Made by a program: the position numbers and the translations under genes. 64,000 bases of DNA, from positions 191,526-255,525 of the forward strand of contig NC_020177.2 of assembly GCF_000224145.3 (NCBI RefSeq), given 5' to 3'. The notes below the pieces were generated by a model. That model saw only the letters and a program-made list of their open reading frames with translations, made no database searches and was not told the origin of the DNA. Shown here piece after piece: positions 11,879 through 37,255 of the stretch; positions within the stretch are counted from its first letter, which is position 1; each line of letters begins with the position of its first letter. The stretch comes from Ciona intestinalis (taxonomy: Eukaryota; Chordata; Ascidiacea; Phlebobranchia; Cionidae).

Positions 11879-12073
11879 TCATATAAGCTGTTCAAAGTTC
11901 ATCGACTTTGACATGCGGGGCAGTAACTTCATAGGGGCAAAATCATAAATACTTCCAAACGATGTGTAGCGATATCGGTGAGCGGGGGAGAATGCACGAG
12001 GAATGTTATTGTTTGGTCGAGTTTGACCTGAATACATGTTTTTCAAACCCACTTTATCATCTGTGTAACTCAT
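11879..12073 (-). CDS. possible small protein, 64 aa, unknown
   Basis: This single open frame begins MSYTDDKVGLKNMYSG and ends SKSMNFEQLI. The start has an A at -3 (CCAAATGA). The composition is balanced, with clustered RAFSPAHRYRYTSFGSIYDF residues, unlike the low-complexity frames nearby. It has no signal peptide, no membrane segment and no family I recognise. It lies about 600 bases upstream of FOXK on the opposite strand, so a shared promoter region is possible. It could equally be a chance frame. Confidence 0.3.
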   Translation of the reverse strand: MSYTDDKVGLKNMYSGQTRPNNNIPRAFSPAHRYRYTSFGSIYDFAPMKLLPRMSKSMNFEQLI

Positions 12074-12671
12074 TTGGCTTTTTGCTGGTTGTTGCTTGTT
12101 GTTTGTGTCGCCCCACTATGCTAATGTAAATAAGTTTTTACATTCATTCATTTATTTATACCTGGCTGTTGTTTATGAGTCATGTCGTCGCCAATATGTA
12201 TGCTGAATGTATGTAACTTCTTACGCAACGTACTCATTTATCAAGTGGAGTGCATTATTATAGTTATGAACATCACACAACAGTTACCACCAATGTATTG
12301 CGACAAAAACTGTATCTTCGTCGGAGTTACACCCTGACTATTACAACTATGATTTACATGCCAATTCAGGTTCACAGTTATTATCCTCTTGTTTTTTCAG
12401 ACAAAGGTTTACGACAGTTCAGTTCGCAGAAACGGTCATATTTTCATGTATTACAATATATTTAGTTTACGTAAATGTAAGTTGGTTTGTTATGTTTTAT
12501 TCTTACGTTTGTTCTGTCTGTGAGCGGTTTTGTTTGTTGATAAAATTTCAAAATAAGAACAATTTAAAATAAACGGGGGTTATTAAACAAATCGCGCATG
12601 GTGGCGCAAGAGATCGCTTGTTTTTATTCGGAAGGTCGCCAGAACAACGTGGCTGTCTAGTCGGGTAAAGT
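12074..12671. other. spacer upstream of FOXK
   Basis: The sequence is non-coding as far as can be seen. It is the likely promoter and 5' UTR of FOXK. An in-frame TAG lies a few codons upstream of the ATG at 12672. No TATA box is evident. Confidence 0.4.
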
Positions 12672-19694
<7,023 letters not shown>

Positions 19695-20900
19695 CTTTAA
19701 AGGAGAGTTTAAACCAACGTGTAAAAAGTCTCAAATATTGCTGAAAAAATCATCTGGCAACACTGAGACAATAAAGTGCAGCACTGGGTTCCAGTAACTG
19801 ATGTTGTTGAAGTGAGAATCTCACCTGCGTTGCCTGCATTGCTACACATTCTAATATCCATGCTGTCAATTCTCAGCCTGTTTAAAATGAAGTTGCTTTT
19901 TGTTTGCATGCCTTTATGCAAGTGCAGATCTGTATGCCCCATTGCAACTGAAATAATATATGGGTGTTTTTATTCTTGCATTTCAGGAATATTTTGGATC
20001 CATTTGTCGTTTTGTTATTTCACTTCTTAAGAGTTTCCATAGTTGCTTTACATTTTGTAATGTGACAAGATTATTGTGTTTCAATTTCCGTAAGGTTCTT
20101 AAGTTGTGATGGTGCTTGAACCGACTGGCTTCATGTTAATTTGCCAACCGGATTGTTTTCATGTTAATATTCTATCTGAACTGAAACCTCATTTCTAAAC
20201 GGATTCTTTTGTATGGAATGCCCCCGTTTTAAATGTTTTTGAATTACTTTTAGCATTATGTGTGTCAAGCTGTAAATACAGAAAACCTTGTACAGCTTGT
20301 ACTACGTGAGTAGTTATATAGCCAGCCTACTAGTTGGTAGTAGTAGCAGAATTGTAGGGACAGATTATTATTAAAGCTGAAATAGAGTCGTTGAGTAGAC
20401 CACAAATCGGATAACAGATGTGGTATATACAAATCGTAATGCTTTACACCATCTGTCTGCTATTTACGTAAAATCAAACAGCAGAATTTAAATGTAAGTT
20501 AGAAAAAAAATCAAAACTTTTATTGGTAAATTTGACAGGGGACAGTTTTTTCGCTTGTTTATAAAGCGAGGCAGTGGACGGTAAATTAAAGGTGACATTT
20601 CCCATTTGAACAGAATTATCTAAAAAACTTCTTGGATTTTTGTGATTATTGCCATTTACACATACCATAACCATAGATACCTAAACATATACCGTATTTA
20701 AGACTAGGAAAGTTGAACAAAACGTATACTATAGCTTTGACCCAGAATATTTTGTTTATATATCTTTGCTTTAACACAAGTCCCAATCGATTGTAATTTT
20801 GTTGTTTTCGGGCGAAACGCTGTTACCAGAACAACCTCGTTGATCAAGCTAGGGTCGTTTTGTTCGTTGGTGTAAAAATGCAAAGAACAAACAAAGGCAG
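19695..20900. other. FOXK 3' UTR and spacer
   Basis: The sequence is non-coding. The short frames in it (for example 20704-20913 minus) show no domain. The 3' end of FOXK cannot be fixed. Confidence 0.4.
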
Positions 20901-20908
20901 TCGAACTG

Positions 20909-20951
20909 TCCAATCAGAGCGCAGCGTCGACGAGTCGAGCGAATTTCAAAT
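20909..20951 (+). promoter_or_regulatory. CCAAT box and CHR-like element upstream of PLK1
   Basis: CCAATCA at 20910-20916 is followed, about 30 bases on, by TTCAAA (20945-20950), the reverse of the cell-cycle homology region TTTGAA. In vertebrates, CCAAT (NF-Y) and CHR sites restrict PLK1 and other G2/M genes to late cell cycle. The spacing suits that arrangement, but both motifs are short and could occur by chance. Confidence 0.35.
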
Positions 20952-21322
20952 CGTATTTAAATGACCGCCTCAGAAGCGTGATGTGACGTTGAGTGAAGCA
21001 GTCGGTTTAGACGCTTGTTAACGTTTGTTTTTGTTGTGAACTCAAAAGAACTGTTAAGCAACGTGGTATTGCTCTATGCGCCGGTAGTAATAAACATATA
21101 TTTCAGAAAGAGCGTGTTATTTTAGCAGAATTACTGTACTTCTGTTAATCGGGGCAGGTCTCTAAAAAAGTTGGTCGTATGTCGTAGTTTAAACTTATTC
21201 TATTCTTAGATGTCGTCTATTTCCGCACCAGTGTCAGTTTTAATGTCTTTATTTTATTCAAATGTAGATTTTAAAGGTACATTAACTATATCCATAATAG
21301 CAGCAAAAATAGGACCACAAAT

Positions 21323-27859
<6,537 letters not shown>

Positions 27860-28344
27860 TTGGGTATTGTAGAGGTGTGGTTCTTCACTATATTAACACT
27901 TCTATATATTGGACATATTCCAAACTTACTCTGGTCTATTAACAAACCATCTTATAGCAGCTTTGTTTTGATGCTCTCATTCAATTGACGTATTCACTTC
28001 TGTCCTTTTCTCAATATGTGCTTTCTTAAGTAAGACTCTAGTGTCATTTATACACTGCCTGTTATTGCACACTGTTCTTGGCTTAGTCTAGATTCAATTG
28101 GCAATAATTTAATTTGCGATGTTTTTTATATAGATTCAAATAGTTTGTTTTTGAATGTTAAAAGTTGAGGTAAGTACTGATCATGTCACGTGATCTCTAT
28201 GTCCGGCGGATCGCAATTGATTCTGCCCCGATTTATTGTTTGTATGATAATGGAGTTACCGTAATAAAAATATCCGGCAACGTTTGTTTGTTTTTATACT
28301 GTTTAAATTTTAACTGTTGTTCAGCACAAGATTGTAGTTAAACT
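27860..28344. other. PLK1 3' UTR and spacer
   Basis: AATAAA at 28263-28268 is a candidate poly(A) signal about 400 bases past the stop. Nothing else is evident. Confidence 0.4.
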
Positions 28345-28620
28345 TGGACGGACATTGGTAAGCACGCCTGTCCTTAACCCCGAGGTGATGGGTTCGAGGC
28401 TCGACGCTGCTACCATTGTGGGCGTATGCGTCTTTGAGCAAGAAAATTATAGTAATTGCTCCAACCCCGTGGTCACTAATGGGTTGTCCATTTTGTCAGC
28501 CATACGCAGAAAAACACGAAAATCATGTATGCCTACGTGGTAACTCGTAAGCGGGCCTACGGTGTATGAAACAGAACACCCGTGTTATAACGACCGTGGT
28601 TGTTCTGCGAGAAAAAGCAA
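28345..28620 (+). repeat. SINE copy, nearly complete
   Basis: It runs from the tRNA-like head (GGTAAGCACGCCTGTCCTTA, GATGGGTTCGAGGCTCG) through the core (GTGGTCACTAATGGGTTGTC) to the tail (GTGTATGAAACAGAACACCC). It is one of the better copies for building a consensus. Confidence 0.75.
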
Positions 28621-29220
28621 AATTTATTTATTTTGTTACGAAAACAAAACTTTGTTGATAATTTTCCAATAAGTTAAAGCTGGCTACGCGTTTCCTATTC
28701 GAATTACTTTCTCAGTAGCCGATTTACAACAACAGATCAGATGTGTATACAGTAACAGTAATTCTGGAAGCTTGGTGTATAGTAACCAGTAAATATGAGT
28801 TTATTTTAAACGAAAATAGGCGTTTTACGTTTTTTTAATAAAATGTGTTTGGTTAAAATTTATAGTAAAAAAGGTGTGCGAGTATTTAGGTCGACTTTTG
28901 GTTTATTATAATCTTTTATATTCTACACCTTTGGGGAGTTTAGTGTAACGCCAATGTGTCTTGTTTAGTAGAAATATCGTTAACATCTTATAGTTTTAGG
29001 TTTGAAGGTGTTTGGCTGATGATTTTTTGATGTTGTTGAAACCGATGATAAATTTAACCGTCCACGTATCGTTTAAACTTCTATAGAGAAACTAGAAAAG
29101 TTTGATTTTAAGAAATGGTTAGGAACGGATGCTCTGACGCACGCGACACAAGGGGGATTTGATGGCGAAACACAATAACACGCACAAAACCTTAGAAACG
29201 ATGTATATTTTCCACGTATT
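28621..29220. other. spacer
   Basis: Non-coding, AT-rich sequence between the SINE and the next MITE. I see nothing specific in it. Confidence 0.4.
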
Positions 29221-29392
29221 GTATAGTAGGTTGTGGTGAGATGGCACATTTTCATTTTCTTTTCTCGTTCCTTTTGGTAGTAAACAAAGGATATGTATTT
29301 ACTGAATTATATAGTTGTTAAAACATTATCTAGACATATGGGATAATGGGAGACAATGGTGTACCATCTTACCCCTCATTACTATAGCATAA
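29221..29392 (-). mobile_element. MITE-A copy
   Basis: The ends TATAGTAGGTTGTGGTGAGA and TCTTACCCCTCATTACTATA are diverged inverted repeats. The interior GGTAGTAAACAAAGGATATG places it in the family described at 45938. Confidence 0.6.
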
Positions 29393-29892
29393 ATGTTGGT
29401 TTATCACTTTAGTAACAACAATCAGACCAACTAATACAACGAAAGGGATAAGCGGCAAAACTAGAGTAGTTAAAGACGCGAAGAAACGACTTGAGCAAAG
29501 TGTAAATGAAAGCGTGGCTGTTTCTTATTAATAATACACTGGGTAAAAACCTACAGTCGGGTAATAGCACTGGTGGTCGAATCTTAGAAACAGAAGAAAT
29601 TGTTTTAAACAAATCAAGTTGTCCTGCAGTTTACCGATTAATTGATTGACTGATTTGTATATTATGCTCGACGTGGATGTGACGTTTAAAAAACGAGTAC
29701 TTACTTTTTAATGTTTAACGTAATAGCTAGCAATGAAAGGTTTAGTCGTAAGTGTAAACAAACTGAACCCCTTGATGTTTTTTGAACTGATAGGCTGACC
29801 TTATGTAAACTTATAAATAATAGTTGTTACTGTTTTCAGAAAAAAAAAGATTTTTGCCGTTTGATTTTAACGTTTATATAGTTGTACCAAAT

Positions 29893-32800
29893 ATGAAACT
29901 AACAATATTAATCCTCATTTGTTTTCTGAAAGTTTCGGTTTCGCAAGAAGTTCTTTTACCAGGTGAGCTCATATAGTAGGGTGGGGTAAAATGGAAAATA
30001 TTTTTTACTTTTTTCTCATCCCATTTGGTAGTAAACCAAAATGTTAACCTAATGATATAACGGTATCCTCATAACTGTAAAAGAGTGTTGTTTGTTAAAA
30101 TCACGATCAGGCGATATGGCTTTTAGGTTAAACTTGTCCAGGTCGGGCTCAACTGAAATCTAACGCTGGTTCTAAAACAGATTTTTAAACAGGTGAAACT
30201 GAATGCGACTGTCAACGTGAGAAGCAATTTTGCTCCAGAAGCGGGGAAAGAGTGCGTGGTATATACACAGATACACAAAGGTGTAACGGTCATAACGACT
30301 GTGGGGATTGGAGCGATGAAAGAAACTGCAGTCATGTCTGTAAATCTCACAACGAAACGGCGTGCGAGTGCCATCTAAACGGGACATGCGATATCAGTAA
30401 CTACGTTTATTACTGGCCGTGTTTTAGTGAAGCAAGAAGATGCAATGGGAAAAACGATTGCGGTGATTGGAGCGACGAAAGAAACTGCACACGTATTTGT
30501 GCGAGTCATGAAACCGAGTGTGCTTGTAATGCGAATGGAGGTACTTGCCCAAAGTTTTGGGGTTACCATAAACACTGTTACAAGAACAAGTATAAATGCG
30601 ATGATGATCGAGATTGTGAAGACTTTTCTGATGAGACCAACTGCACTTGTGGAACGGAGAGTGTTAAGTGCGGGTGCATACTGAATCCCAACAACTGTAC
30701 TTCGGGTCTCGGATGCGTTGAAATTAAAGATCTTTTCGATGGAAAGCAACACTGTAAAGATTTTTCTGACGAATCATGTGAGATTATAAAAGTAAACACC
30801 AGAAGAACTGTTCCCTATTATTACCCACAATCCAAAGAGGTCATCGTTACAAGTGCTTTCCTTTGCCATAATGCATCAAGTTATGATTACATTTTGAAGT
30901 TAAACAAAACACGCCCCAAGGGCAGAAGCTGTAAACACATCGACTTTTATTCACCCGATACGTTCACATATACTGAAACCAAATGGGTCTGTTCCTATAC
31001 TTATTATATCAGGAACGGTTTCATTCAATGTGAGGATAAGGGTTGGGTTATTGGCCCGAATTTGTGCAATGGCTTTTCTGATTGCGCAGACGGCACAGAC
31101 GAACTGTACGATGTCCCTGGCTTTAAATGCAGAGCAGTAAACGATTATCAACAACATAAACCGTCGTGTGTTCTCCCACAAAAGAACCTTCGTAACAATA
31201 ACTCGTATTGTGAGGATAAATCTGACATTTGCTACGTCGATGGGAAGTTGAAATGTTTCCAGTGCTTGGATAAGAAACTGTTGTTGTCACCCATGCAGGT
31301 TTGTGATGGTGTTGTCGACTGTTATGATGCGTCTGATGAGTGCTTATGCGAAAACCAGACAATATGTAAAGAGGTTTTGGGAGAATCTAAAGAGGTCTGT
31401 CCGATCGGGCAGATATTATGTAGCGGTGAGTGCCTTCCAAACGAACAAGTTACTTGCAACAAATCGCTTAACTGTGGTGGGGGGTCAAATACAAAGTACT
31501 GCAGCAAACCGAACGCAGATGACACAGTTGTACGAAACGGTACTGGTCATATTTTCTGCCCGACAGACAGATTAGGTACAATCTATACAAACGCAACCAT
31601 GTGTGACGGGATTCCCGAATGTTACAATAGGGAAGATGAATGCGACGTAGGTTGTCCAAATCAGACACATTTTTGCGACTTTTCTATACGATGTCACCAG
31701 AAGCAAGCTACTTCAATTTGGGAAAAACGTGGTCAGCTTTTTCTACATAAAAGGCAATACTGCGATGGTATTCCAATAGTTTACTACGATATCTGTAGCA
31801 CGGGTTTCGATGAGGTAAACTGCCCAGGTCGTTATTATTGCCATAACAAAACCGATTTATTGTTTAGCATCGGAGAATCTTTGCTTTGTGATGGAGTTCC
31901 CGACTGTAATGATGGATCGGACGAATGGGAGTCAATTTGTTCAGCTTCTCGATTTTACTGCAAGAACAAACAACCGCTTTCAGTTTCAAGAGACCGAGTA
32001 GAAAATGGGATCAAAGATTGTAGCGATGGTAGCGATGAATGCCCGCCTGTAAGCTCAATAAACCATGTGTTTTCATCTCCATTTGAAATGATAGGAATTA
32101 CCTTCTTTAGAGTCATTTTCTGGGTGATGGGGTTTATAGCACTGCTTGGGAACATTGTAGTTTTTACAGCTTCAGTGTTAGAGCTGAAGACCGGCGTGAA
32201 TTCGGACCCGGTTAAAACGTCGTTTCTTACGTTTCTAATAAATCTCTCTGTTTCTGATTCGCTGATGGGAATTTATCTGATAGCAATATCGGGAGTCGGG
32301 GTCCAGTTCACCGGAAGTTACTGTCACCATGATGCTCACTGGAGAAGTAGCAGTCTTTGTTCTTTTCTTGGAACACTTGTAATTATTTCGACCGAGGTCT
32401 CAGCGCTTATAATGGCGTCAATGGCTACGTTTCGACTCGCCTCCGTCTATTTTCCTATTAAGATGATAAATGCAAAACAAATAAGCTACGTTATCCCATC
32501 TGCTTGTGCTTGGGTGATTGGCGTATTGTTGGCTTGTATCCCATCAATGAGCCAATCAGGCTACTTTGTCAATACACTATGGTTCCCGAACTATTTTTTC
32601 GCAAAACAAGAGGTCCCGAAAAGTAAAGTTGTTTGGCTTGCCAATAGGGCATCACAATTTGTGGTTAATGCAACAGCACCCAAAGATTGGTTAGAGGTTA
32701 AAGACACGGTGACCAAGGTGTTCAAGGAGCTTGAATTAAAGGGAGAGTTCGGATACTTCAGCGCTACGAGCGTGTGCATGCCGAAGTTGTTTGTGAAAAC

Positions 32801-33179
32801 TGAAGGCGACGAAGCGTGGGAGTACTCAACGTTTCTTATTGTTTTCAACTTCATCCTGTTTATCTATATTGCTCTCGCATACGCTTGCCTGTTTCGTAGA
32901 AGTAACGCCGTCATAAAGGGGAGCAATAAGAAGTCTAAAAAGTTGCTACAGACCGTTTCCATAATGATCTTGTGCAATTTTTGTTGTTGGATCCCGATTT
33001 GCTTGATGGCTTTCGTTAGTTTATCTGGTGTACAACTTGACAACATTGTTTATGTCATAAGTGCCGGCATATTACTTCCCATTAACAGTGTGTTAAACCC
33101 TATTATATATTCCAAAGTCGCACTCACTACCATTCGAAGGTTATTCGAAAAACAAAGAAAAACTTTTACTTCGCAATAA
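29893..33179 (+). CDS. LDLa-repeat G-protein-coupled receptor (LGR/relaxin-receptor-like 7TM, no LRRs)
   Basis: Two exons: 29893-29962 (signal peptide MKLTILILICFLKVSVSQ) and one 3-kb exon, 30193-33179; 1018 aa. The ectodomain (about residues 18-645) is Cys-rich with roughly ten LDL-receptor class A modules. Clear examples are CNGHNDCGDWSDERNC, CNGKNDCGDWSDERNC, CDGVVDCYDASDEC and CDGVPDCNDGSDEW; some are degenerate. Seven membrane helices follow. TM2 reads NLSVSDSLMGIYL, the TM6 region NFCCWIPICLMAF and TM7 NSVLNPIIYS, patterns of the glycoprotein-hormone/relaxin receptor group. The usual [DE]R[YW] after TM3 is replaced by FRL. No leucine-rich repeats are seen between the LDLa region and TM1, unlike RXFP receptors or the snail receptor GRL101. 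It is expected at the cell surface; ligand and coupling are unknown. Confidence 0.88.
29970..30112 (-). mobile_element. MITE-A copy, truncated
   Basis: ATATAGTAGGGTGGGGTAAA begins it, and ATCCCATTTGGTAGTAAACC plus a partial interior follow. The other end is missing. It makes up most of the only intron of the LDLa receptor gene. Confidence 0.6.
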
Positions 33180-33592
33180 CCCGGTGTGTGTCGTGTATAA
33201 TAACTCAGTTATATTTTTTCCTTCTGTTCGTGTTTATCCGTAGTAAAAAGAACTACAAATGACATTAATACATGGCCAGTATATGCATTGACAAAATTAC
33301 TTAACACAATAAGGTAATTCCCCGTGACTAAGAACGTTTTTAACGCAAAACAGATGGAAAGTTTAAAGCGCTGATAATTCTAACATAAGTTTCTATCTAT
33401 AGCTGTTAAGTAAAACATTTGTTGTTGTTGTAAATACTCTTTAATTGTACTCACAGTTTTATCCGAAATATAAACATTTTATCCGAAAAAGTTTGCTCTC
33501 TTTTTGGAAATAATTGTTATTGTTGATTTTTGTTCACATTTGACACAAAAGTTGAAGAATTTTTTTTATTTTTGTTGTTGTTTCCCGACAAG
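33180..33592. other. spacer between LDLa receptor and otubain
   Basis: AT-rich and non-coding. It must hold the receptor 3' end and the otubain promoter, but no clear signal stands out. Confidence 0.4.
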
Positions 33593-36500
33593 ATGTCTGA
33601 TAAAAAACCCGACGAAGTTAAAGACCAAGAATATTTAAGCAGTAAGTAACAAATAAGTTGCGTTCAAACTAACTTGGTTCTTGTACTTAAATTCGACAAA
33701 ATCGTTTGAAACGAATTCTTTAATTGTTGTTGCGGTTTTGCACAAAATTCTTGTGTTTCGGCTTTAAATACTCGGCGCTAGTGAAGAATCCCCCCCTTCT
33801 TATTTGCTAATCACTAACCCCCTAACTACTAACCCCTAACTAACCACCAACCTCTAACACTTTCCACCAGCTTATTCTGCTATGTACCGGAGGATTCTTC
33901 ACTAGCGCCAAATATTTGAATAAATGTTAACTATTTATGGGCAACAACAGTTGTTATAAAAACTAACAAGGGTGTTCTGTTTCATACACATTGTGCTTGC
34001 CTACCGTTACCTGATTAAGTTACCACGTATCTGACACCTTTTTATTCCATGTACTGAGTTTGTATAACATTGACTTGGTGCGAGACTGAGTTGAAATAAT
34101 TGCCGTGAAATGTTTTGCAAATAGACACATACCTTTACAACGGCTGCAGCCTTGAGAACCCGTATCCTCTGGGAATAAATTTTATTTAGTATAATCAGAG
34201 TATGGCAGGTCCACCTTTTGTATTCAAACTTTTAGTTATTTTTGGCCCCAAGTCATAATTGATTAAACTTCCAGCATTACCAAACCAAGAATTTGATGAA
34301 GCAGTTACAACAATGCAGAACAACATTCAAAATGAGGTTTGTTAATTTATTTCACTTTGTATTTGATTGACTGCTCCTACTATTTTAAACACTAACTTCC
34401 CTAATATATATTTATGTTATTTCAAAATCACCTATATAGTAAAATAAACACACATTAAAAATTTAAAACCATCATTACAATATCTGGTATTCAAATCCCA
34501 GTTGTTGTATTTACCAAAGAAGTTTGATGTTTGAGTAATTACATAGTTGTTGCTAATCATGTTATTAAGTTGAACTCAATCTGGAGTGACATTTCCAAAA
34601 TGATGATAATTCGTTTTAACTTCTTACCTGACTGGAGAAGATAGTAGTGTTTGAACTGAAATATTTATAATGAAGAAAAATAGAAAATTGTATCATATGT
34701 AATATGTATGAAACGGAATATTTATTTTGAAGTTTTAAATAATGTCAGTTCAATCCTACTCAACTTCTTTATAGATTGCTGCTTCTTCATCTCTTGTTGG
34801 AAACAAACAAGAAATCTTGACATTGAAGTCTGAGTATTCAGCAGATGATAAACAATACCAACATAAAATTCAGGTACAAAAAGATTAAACATTATTGTTG
34901 TAAAACAATTGAAATATAAGTATGTTACTTGTAAAAGCTGGATACCCAGAATGTGTGGAAAAGAACATTAAATAAATGTAATTTATTTATAGTTTATTGT
35001 TGCCTGGCGGGGCAATGACATTTGTTATACCAACCACTCATGTTTTGTTTCATACACCTCATGCTGTTCCGAGTTACTATGTATGTAACTTTGTGGGCTG
35101 TCAATTTTCCGTTGTTGTCGTTATCTTGCAATATTTTCACAGGAGTTAAGCAAACGATACACCCATGTGAGGAAAACAAGGGGAGACGGGAATTGTTTCT
35201 TTCGTGCTTTTGGATTCGGATATTTAGAAGTTTTGTTGCATAATAAGAAAGATTACGCAAAGTATTCAGTGTTTGATCAATTTATTATCAATGTTTTATA
35301 GATTTGATCACTAAGGTGTTTAGTATAATGTTTATATGGGTGGCAAGAAACAACACAATGTTATATGGGCCATGAGTGAATATGATTTCTAGAGGAAAAG
35401 TGGTTAGTTAGAATCCAATAGTTAGACTGTTAAGTTTTCTATTTGGATGTGTTTTGTAATGTTTTATATTTAAGATGTAATTGTGTAAAACATTAATAAT
35501 TTCCGTATTTTGTAATATTAATTAAAAACTGCTTTTCCTCAAACTAAATTATTCTTAAAGGAAAATCTGTGTTGTAGATTTAAAGAAGCTGCCGCAGGGA
35601 CGCTGAAAAAGTTGATGAGTCTAAATTATCCTTCCTTTACAGTGGAAGATTTCTATGAAAATGTAAGCTCGTTGTTTGTGGTGGGATCTTATTACTAACG
35701 TATTTTCTTTCTTCATTTGTTTTAGAAGACTTTAAAAATCAGAACATGTGAATACATGTATGCCACTGAAATCTTAAGCACACAGAAATCTAATATTTAT
35801 ATATAATATATACAAAACAAAGTAGCATGAAATTAACATGTAACAGGATTTTTGTTTTGGGAGAGAGGGGGCATTCGAAACCAGTGGCATTGTAACCAAA
35901 AGGCTATTGGTTTTGAATTTCTTGCAATAACGTAATAATACTCTAAAATAATTTACACTGTATTGTCCGTAGGATGTAACGGTCACGTCTTTCATCCAAA
36001 AGGTTACCTCTTTTTCATTTTTATCAATAAGCGTGTTTTAACAACTGTTGTTTTACTGTAACTACCCGTATTTTTGTTATAGTGACCGAAGAGACGAAAT
36101 AATAAATAAAAAATTTCATTCATTCATAAATGTTGGAAGTTTATGTTTTTCAGTTTATGTCCGTGGTTAACTCCATCGGGGAAGGCACGACGTTGGATGA
36201 ATTGAGCAATTCCTTTGTTGATGAAGGTCTCTCCAATTATTTTGTTGTTTACTTGCGATTAATCGCTTCATGCCAACTTCAACTTGACGCCGATTTCTAC
36301 CAAAATTTTATCGATAATGGAAAATCTATTGTGGAGTTTTGTAAAACTGTAAGTTGTTCTGTATAACCAGTGACAAAGTTTTTTAAATAAAGATAAGGTG
36401 GGAAAGTTGGACACACATGACTTTGTTATGTTTATTGGGTAATGTTTAGTTAAAGTCCATGTTTTGATAAATATATTTAAAATTGTTTATCAGGCTACAA

Positions 36501-37255
36501 AGTGAATTCTGAATTGTATATATTGTTGCGTTTGGTAATCAATATTGAGAACCTTTGATCCAAAGTCTATTTGCAGATAAGCTGCTTTATACTGAACACC
36601 CGTCTTATATCATCTGCCCCGTTAATGAAATAAGTCCATTCAATCAAGGATAATAAACAATTATAATCGTTATATCTTATATGAAAAATGTGGTTTGTCT
36701 AAGACAGTTCGAAAACAAGAAACAACCTAACTGCTAAACCCTCTGAACCCTAATCCACTAAGCACTAACTTCAGCTTTCGTAGCACCATTATATTACATA
36801 CTCAGTAACTGATAAGCAGGCAAGCTGTGTATTTGTGTTCTGTTTTAAACGGTTGTTTTATAAATAATAAATTAGTGGGCCAGTGGCTTATCTGGTATAA
36901 AAACATAGTATGTTTCCAACGTTTCGTCTGCCATACGGCGAGATTCATCAGGGAAACGTTGGAATTATACTACGTTTTTATACCAGATGAGCCACTGATA
37001 TATTATTTATACTATGCCTGGTAGCAGAAGTAACTGAATATGTTGTTTTATAAATAGGAAGTCGAGCCAATGTACCAGGAAAGCGATCATATTCATATCA
37101 TCGCGCTCACCAGTGCGTTAAACGCAAGCGTACGTGTTGCTTATCTCGATCGAGGGGGAAACCAACTTGCATTTCATGATTTTCCCGAAGACACCGAACC
37201 TACTTTGCATATTCTTTATAAACCTGGACATTATGACATATTATATCCAAGATGA
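33593..37255 (+). CDS. OTUB1: otubain, Lys48-specific deubiquitinase (OTUB1/2 type)
   Basis: Seven exons: 33593-33641, 34275-34336, 34775-34873, 35143-35261, 35578-35662, 36154-36348, 37058-37255. They encode 268 aa (human OTUB1 has 271). Peptidase C65 features are complete: the catalytic Asp and Cys in RGDGNCFFRAFGF and the catalytic His in KPGHYDILY at the very C-terminus. YFVVYLRLIASCQLQ and ESDHIHIIALTSALN match the family body. The N-terminal arm, which in OTUB1 contacts ubiquitin and blocks E2 enzymes such as UBC13, is short here (MSDKKPDEVKDQEYL). It acts in the cytosol and nucleus. It lies tail to tail with the dehydrogenase gene. AATAAA at 37590-37595 may end the transcript. Confidence 0.93.
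33774..33909. mobile_element. 136-bp foldback element with perfect 18-bp arms
   Basis: GGCGCTAGTGAAGAATCC (33774-33791) and its exact inverse (33892-33909) enclose a C-rich strand with CTAACCCCTAACTAACC-like repeats. It lies in otubain intron 1 and has no coding capacity. Confidence 0.65.
33945..34030 (-). repeat. SINE tail fragment
   Basis: GGGCAACAACAGTTGTTATA and GGTGTTCTGTTTCATACACA identify it. It lies in otubain intron 1. Confidence 0.65.
35000..35105 (-). repeat. SINE tail fragment near the catalytic exon
   Basis: GGCGGGGCAATGACATTTGT then TTTCATACACCTCATGC and TATGTAACTTTGTGGGC. It ends about 40 bases before the acceptor of the exon coding the catalytic Cys (35143). Confidence 0.6.
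36026..36128 (+). repeat. repeat tail, family B
   Basis: It matches 34-165 and ends ATTTCATTCATTCAT. It lies about 25 bases before the otubain exon at 36154. Confidence 0.5.
36881..36997. mobile_element. 117-bp near-perfect foldback element
   Basis: It starts CAGTGGCTTATCTGGTATAA and ends TTATACCAGATGAGCCACTG; the arms are about 45 bases each with few mismatches (CCAACGTTTC / GAAACGTTGG innermost). Diverged copies are at about 55885-55960 and 57270-57305. It lies in otubain intron 6. Confidence 0.65.

Noticed and set aside
20704-20913. 69-aa minus-strand frame before PLK1
   Set aside because: It overlaps the likely PLK1 promoter and has no recognisable motif.
30375-30752. 125-aa minus-strand frame
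   Set aside because: Antisense shadow of the LDLa-coding exon.
31303-31575. 90-aa frame in the LDLa receptor
   Set aside because: Alternative-frame shadow of the real 3-kb coding exon.
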